From an archaeon (GTDB taxonomy: Archaea; Nanobdellota; Nanobdellia; Pacearchaeales; GW2011-AR1): DNA of 16,788 nucleotides. Within the stretch, counting starts at the first letter, position 1. Each line of letters opens with the position of its first letter. Below are positions 14,064-16,788 of the stretch, in pieces. The stretch is taken from NCBI GenBank assembly GCA_030593225.1, contig JAUVHP010000013.1, forward strand, positions 1 through 16,788. Reading direction: 5' to 3'. The notes beneath the pieces are model-generated. The model saw nothing but the letters and a program-made list of their open reading frames with translations. It had not been told where the DNA came from and did not search any database. A program made the position numbers and the translations under genes.

Positions 14064-15662
14064 TCATTTTTTCACCATCCTAAAAATCACCTCACAATAA
14101 GGTTGCCTATCTTTCTCAGTCCTATTCAAAACAGGTCTCTTAAATTTATCAACAATTTTCAATCCACTTCTCCTCGCAATTTCTGGATACAAATTATATT
14201 TATCATTAGCAACAATAAAAAAATTCCCTCTATCCTTAACAAATTTCCCAACATTCTTTAACACCTTACTCACCCCCTCAACATAATCATCTCTTGCTTG
14301 TTTTCCTTGTCCTTTAAATAAAGGTCCAATCTCTTTACCATCCTCTCTCTCAATTCCAAACAACTCATAAGAATAAGCATGTTGCTCGTGATAATCAATT
14401 TGTCCAACATAAGGGGGTGAAGTAAAAATTCCATCTATTTTCTTTTTCTTTAATAAATTATAAAACTCTGAATTCTCTTTTTTAATCTCCTTAAAAATAT
14501 CCAACTTTCTTGAGTCCCCATGCAAAACCTCTGAGTAAACTTCTTCTCTTAATTCTGAAAAATTTTGCAATCTTTTTATTGTATCATAAGTATATCTAAT
14601 CACATGCTTAACAATAGAGTTAATTGGAATACACAATTTTTTATGTTTTCTACAATAATACGGCCCAATTTGAGGCTCTTTCAAAGTTGCCAAATCAGCG
14701 TGTCTTGTTGCCCGGCATGAACGAGCAGTTCTACTTAAAATAATTCTCAAAGCATTTTTTAAATTTTTATCCTCAACTTTTTCTACAAGTTTGATATAAT
14801 AAAATAATTCTTGCTTAACTCTTTTAGAAAACCACTTATTCAAAAAACTATTCATTTCATTTTCATTCAATAAACCAGATTTATCTTTTGTTCCATTCTT
14901 TCTAAAAAACTCTTTATTATCTTCTAAAAATTCTTTAAGTTTTTCTGCCCCATATTCTTTCTCATTTTTAATAATCCCTTTTCTAATTTTATCTTTAAAT
15001 TCAAAACATGGAAAATGTCTTTTATTAAACTCACTTAATCGTTCCTTTAATTCAACATCAAAAGAATCATCAAAAACTTTCTGACTGAATTCTCTTGTCT
15101 TAAAACAAATATTTCTTGCTATTTTGTCTAATTTAACTAAATCGTATTTTCCTATTTTTACTTTTGACATTAAGCAATTAAATTCAGAAACATCTATTCC
15201 AATTGAATGTAAACCTAATTCTGATGATTGAATAAGTGTTGTTCCACTTCCCATAAATGGATCTAAAATAATATCTCCTTTTTCAAAATAAATTTGTTTT
15301 TTGTGCGTATTTATATGCTCATCTAAAAAATATTCCACAAGTTGAGGAATAAACTTCCCCTTGTAAGGATGCAATCTATGAACATGTTTTGTTGTATCTG
15401 ATTCTTTCAAATGTTCAAAAGAAAGCCCCCAATCTAAATCATTACCCAATTTTTGTTTCCATTCTTCCTGCTTTAACATAATATTTTCATCGTAATAATT
15501 TTTCAATTCGTCTAAATCAATTTTTATAGTCAATTGTTCCATATATTTTTTTACCTTAGCATACTGAATTAAATAGAATATATTAGACGTAGTTACTGAC
15601 CTTCCGATATATTTTTCTGCCCACATCGAAGCTTCTTTTATTGGTAAAAGTTTTTGTTCCAT
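14064..15662 (-). CDS. DNA amino-methyltransferase (N4-cytosine/N6-adenine type) with N-terminal HTH
   Basis: A 532-residue modification methylase. The SAM-binding region is ILDPFMGSGTT (132-142), preceded by a motif-X-like LHPYKGKFIPQLVEYF (97-112). The catalytic motif TSPPY is at 414-418. This order with a spacer of about 270 residues is the alpha-type layout, the spacer presumably holding target recognition. SPPY is common in N4-cytosine and some N6-adenine enzymes, so the methylated base is open. In the spacer, C315, C337 and C344 with nearby His (SCRATRH, YYCRKHKKLC) may bind a metal. Residues 6-40 (IKEASMWAEKYIGRSVTTSNIFYLI region) look like a MerR/excisionase-type helix-turn-helix. Convergent to the nuclease-ATPase operon and likely the cognate protective methylase. 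Its separate promoter would let methylation precede cutting. Confidence 0.92.
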   Translation of the reverse strand: MEQKLLPIKEASMWAEKYIGRSVTTSNIFYLIQYAKVKKYMEQLTIKIDLDELKNYYDENIMLKQEEWKQKLGNDLDWGLSFEHLKESDTTKHVHRLHPYKGKFIPQLVEYFLDEHINTHKKQIYFEKGDIILDPFMGSGTTLIQSSELGLHSIGIDVSEFNCLMSKVKIGKYDLVKLDKIARNICFKTREFSQKVFDDSFDVELKERLSEFNKRHFPCFEFKDKIRKGIIKNEKEYGAEKLKEFLEDNKEFFRKNGTKDKSGLLNENEMNSFLNKWFSKRVKQELFYYIKLVEKVEDKNLKNALRIILSRTARSCRATRHADLATLKEPQIGPYYCRKHKKLCIPINSIVKHVIRYTYDTIKRLQNFSELREEVYSEVLHGDSRKLDIFKEIKKENSEFYNLLKKKKIDGIFTSPPYVGQIDYHEQHAYSYELFGIEREDGKEIGPLFKGQGKQARDDYVEGVSKVLKNVGKFVKDRGNFFIVANDKYNLYPEIARRSGLKIVDKFKRPVLNRTEKDRQPYCEVIFRMVKK

Positions 15663-15695
15663 TTCTCTTTTTATTTAATAACTAAACAGCATTTG

Positions 15696-15707
15696 ATTAT
15701 TTAAGTA
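15696..15707 (-). promoter_or_regulatory. TATA-like box of the methyltransferase gene
   Basis: On the minus strand ACTTAAATAATC lies about 34-45 nt before the ATG at 15662. It predicts a short leader of about 10-20 nt that contains a weak Shine-Dalgarno-like AGAG just before the start. This separates methyltransferase expression from the nuclease promoter. Confidence 0.4.
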
Positions 15708-15787
15708 TTTTGGACCATTTTTCAGGAGTAATCAGTTTTCAAATATTATAGAATAAAATTTATTAACCTCGCAATCTTTTTATTTTG

Positions 15788-16234
15788 ATGATTCCAAATC
15801 TATTATGGAAAACAAAACTTCCAAAAGAAATTCCAAAAGATTTGCAAAAAATTGTTAACAAATTAAAAAAATCAAAAAACAAAGAAGATTGCCTCAGAAA
15901 CGCATACAATATTATTACAAAAAAATTTAATGGAGGTCAAACATTTGAAAATTTTTTTGATTTATTTATAACAGACATAAAAAAACTTTGGAAAAAGAAA
16001 AACCCATTTCATTGCACAAATCTAAATTATCTGCTAAGATTTTTATTAATTAAAAGTAATTTATTCAAGGAAAACGATATTAAACAAAAACTAACTTTAG
16101 TTTATTATTTTTGGCCACACCAATATCTAAGAGTAAAAATAAATAAGAAAAAATATATTAATGTAGACCCATGGGGAGCTTCACACAAAATTAAGTTTGG
16201 GAATTATGCTAAAGGATTTAATTTTAAATTATAG
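15788..16234 (+). CDS. Minimal transglutaminase-like cysteine-protease-fold protein
   Basis: A 148-residue protein that looks like a stand-alone transglutaminase-like core. The putative catalytic triad is C76 in FHCTNLNYLLRFLL, H111 in WPHQYLRVKI and D127 in YINVDPWG, in the order and spacing of the family. About 70 residues of helical, lysine-rich sequence precede the core. There is no signal peptide or membrane helix, so it should be cytoplasmic. Archaeal members of this superfamily are mostly predicted proteases or peptidases; the substrate is unknown. ATG 15788 is preferred to TTG 15785. A TATA-like AT stretch at about 15752-15763 is suitably placed for a leaderless start. It is convergent with a small membrane protein gene, with two bases between stops. 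The family call comes from the triad pattern alone. Confidence 0.75.
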   Translation: MIPNLLWKTKLPKEIPKDLQKIVNKLKKSKNKEDCLRNAYNIITKKFNGGQTFENFFDLFITDIKKLWKKKNPFHCTNLNYLLRFLLIKSNLFKENDIKQKLTLVYYFWPHQYLRVKINKKKYINVDPWGASHKIKFGNYAKGFNFKL

Positions 16235-16236
16235 AA

Positions 16237-16473
16237 TTATTTTTTCAAACTCCGACTCGTAACAATCGCAATAAAAAAGAAACTAAACATTAAAACATCG
16301 TTTTTCAAAACTAATCCAAAAAGCCCTCCAACCAAACTTATAAAAATAATTAATCTAAACCATCTCTGCCCAGATTTTAATTCTTCTTTTGTTTGTTTAG
16401 CTAAAAAAATTCCAAGAGGAAAACCTAAAACCAAAATCCCTAACCCAATTAAAAGTTGAAATAATTCTATCAT
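16237..16473 (-). CDS. Small membrane protein with about three helices, unknown function
   Basis: A 78-residue protein I do not recognise. Hydrophobic helices lie at about residues 4-24 (LFQLLIGLGILVLGFPLGIFL), 40-57 (RLIIFISLVGGLFGLVL) and 60-73 (VLMFSFFFIAIV). A conserved-looking polar loop, AKQTKEELKSGQRWF, sits between the first two. By the positive-inside rule that loop is cytoplasmic. It is divergent from dtdA, sharing a 33-bp promoter region, and convergent with the transglutaminase-like gene. A clear hydrophobic pattern and tight packing between two recognisable genes support it being real. Confidence 0.8.
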   Translation of the reverse strand: MIELFQLLIGLGILVLGFPLGIFLAKQTKEELKSGQRWFRLIIFISLVGGLFGLVLKNDVLMFSFFFIAIVTSRSLKK

Positions 16474-16506
16474 AATATATTTAAAATACTCTTATTTAAT
16501 AATTTA
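16474..16506. promoter_or_regulatory. 33-bp divergent promoter region
   Basis: Only 33 bp separate the ATG of the small membrane protein gene (minus, 16473) from that of dtdA (plus, 16507). TATATTTAAAA (about 16477-16487) is placed for dtdA. On the opposite strand ATTAAATAAG (about 16492-16501) is placed for the membrane protein. Each box lies about 20-30 nt before its ATG, so both transcripts would be leaderless and the two initiation complexes would overlap. Confidence 0.5.
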
Positions 16507-16788
16507 ATGCCAAAAAAATATTTAATAGTTGCAAGCAAAAAAGATTTAGCAGGAGTGAACATCACAACACAGCTTTCCCAATTTAAAGATTATAAATTTT
16601 ATTTAGTTGATGGAGATATTATTCAAACGCAAAATTTAGATTTAGAAAAAATAAACCAATTTGATTTTATTATTTTTGCGTCGTGTCATAAATCTGAAAA
16701 AAAAGAAAAAACATTATGTATTCATTCTCCAGGAAATTGGAAAGAAGCAAGGCATGGAGGAGAACAAGAAAAAGTTTGCAAAACCTCT
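16507..16788 (+). CDS. dtdA: D-aminoacyl-tRNA deacylase, archaeal DtdA type (partial, 3' end beyond window)
   Basis: The first 94 codons of a protein matching the archaeal/plant D-aminoacyl-tRNA deacylase (DTD2/GEK1), which hydrolyses D-amino acids from mischarged tRNAs. The start reads as KKYLIVASKKDLAGVNI, then a strand FDFIIFASCHKSEKKEKTLCIHSPGNWKEARHGG split across residues about 58-90. The HSPGNW and RHGG blocks are family hallmarks. The frame is open to the window end, so truncation is by the window and not a mutation. It adds to the translation-quality genes in the region. The ATG has a well-placed TATA box and no Shine-Dalgarno site. Confidence 0.88.
   Translation, partial: MPKKYLIVASKKDLAGVNITTQLSQFKDYKFYLVDGDIIQTQNLDLEKINQFDFIIFASCHKSEKKEKTLCIHSPGNWKEARHGGEQEKVCKTS

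Noticed and set aside
456..15716. Avoidance of GGNCC, the site reported for some TdeIII-type enzymes
   Set aside because: At least eight GGNCC sites are present (for example 456-460, 1560-1564, 9639-9643, 10507-10511, 14662-14666), about what this base composition allows. The specificity is not established and methylation would protect sites anyway.
11021..15787. Insertion sequence or integrase as the vehicle for the restriction island
   Set aside because: No transposase or integrase gene, and no terminal inverted or flanking direct repeats visible at the island's edges. Horizontal transfer remains likely only by gene type.

Overview
The window looks like chromosome from a very AT-rich archaeon, probably a small-genome DPANN lineage of the Pacearchaeota/Woesearchaeota kind. 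The signs are archaeal-type ArgRS and IleRS, a diphthine synthase (DphB), a TrmB-family regulator, an archaeal DtdA-type D-aminoacyl-tRNA deacylase, TATA-like boxes about 25-30 nt before start codons (many genes look leaderless), T-rich tracts as terminators, and very short gene spacing. The lineage is inferred from style and gene type; no rRNA or tRNA gene is present to settle it.

Layout. 1-239: a GC-richer hairpin (129-171), then a TATA box and argS (240-1907). 1985-2209: a two-helix membrane protein with its own promoter region, the clearest Shine-Dalgarno site in the window and a T-tract terminator. 2317-5602 (+): a tightly overlapping operon of a tRNA methylthiotransferase (MtaB/CDKAL1-like), a tRNA dihydrouridine synthase and an MFS transporter. 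11020-5609 (-): dphB, a YjbQ-family gene, ileS, a TrmB-like regulator and, directly coupled to that regulator, three very small ORFs (28, 37 and 58 codons), at least two of which clearly encode membrane proteins.

11101-15662 is an accessory defence island. It holds a TdeIII-family PD-(D/E)XK restriction endonuclease, then a 706-residue P-loop ATPase with a C-terminal four-cysteine zinc-ribbon-like motif and a probable winged helix. Convergent to these is an amino-methyltransferase (DPFMGSGT then TSPPY, the alpha-type motif order) with an N-terminal helix-turn-helix. Nuclease plus methyltransferase is a recognisable type II restriction-modification pair. The ATPase in the nuclease operon is not part of a standard pair and is the best candidate for an undescribed component.

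15788-16788: a minimal transglutaminase-like protein with a Cys-His-Asp triad, a small membrane protein convergent to it, a 33-bp divergent promoter region, and the 5' part of dtdA, cut by the window edge.

Outside the island most genes serve translation accuracy and modification: two aminoacyl-tRNA synthetases, two tRNA modification enzymes, EF-2 diphthamide synthesis and D-aminoacyl-tRNA proofreading. The two points most worth following are the ATPase-containing restriction island and the TrmB-coupled chain of micro-ORFs.
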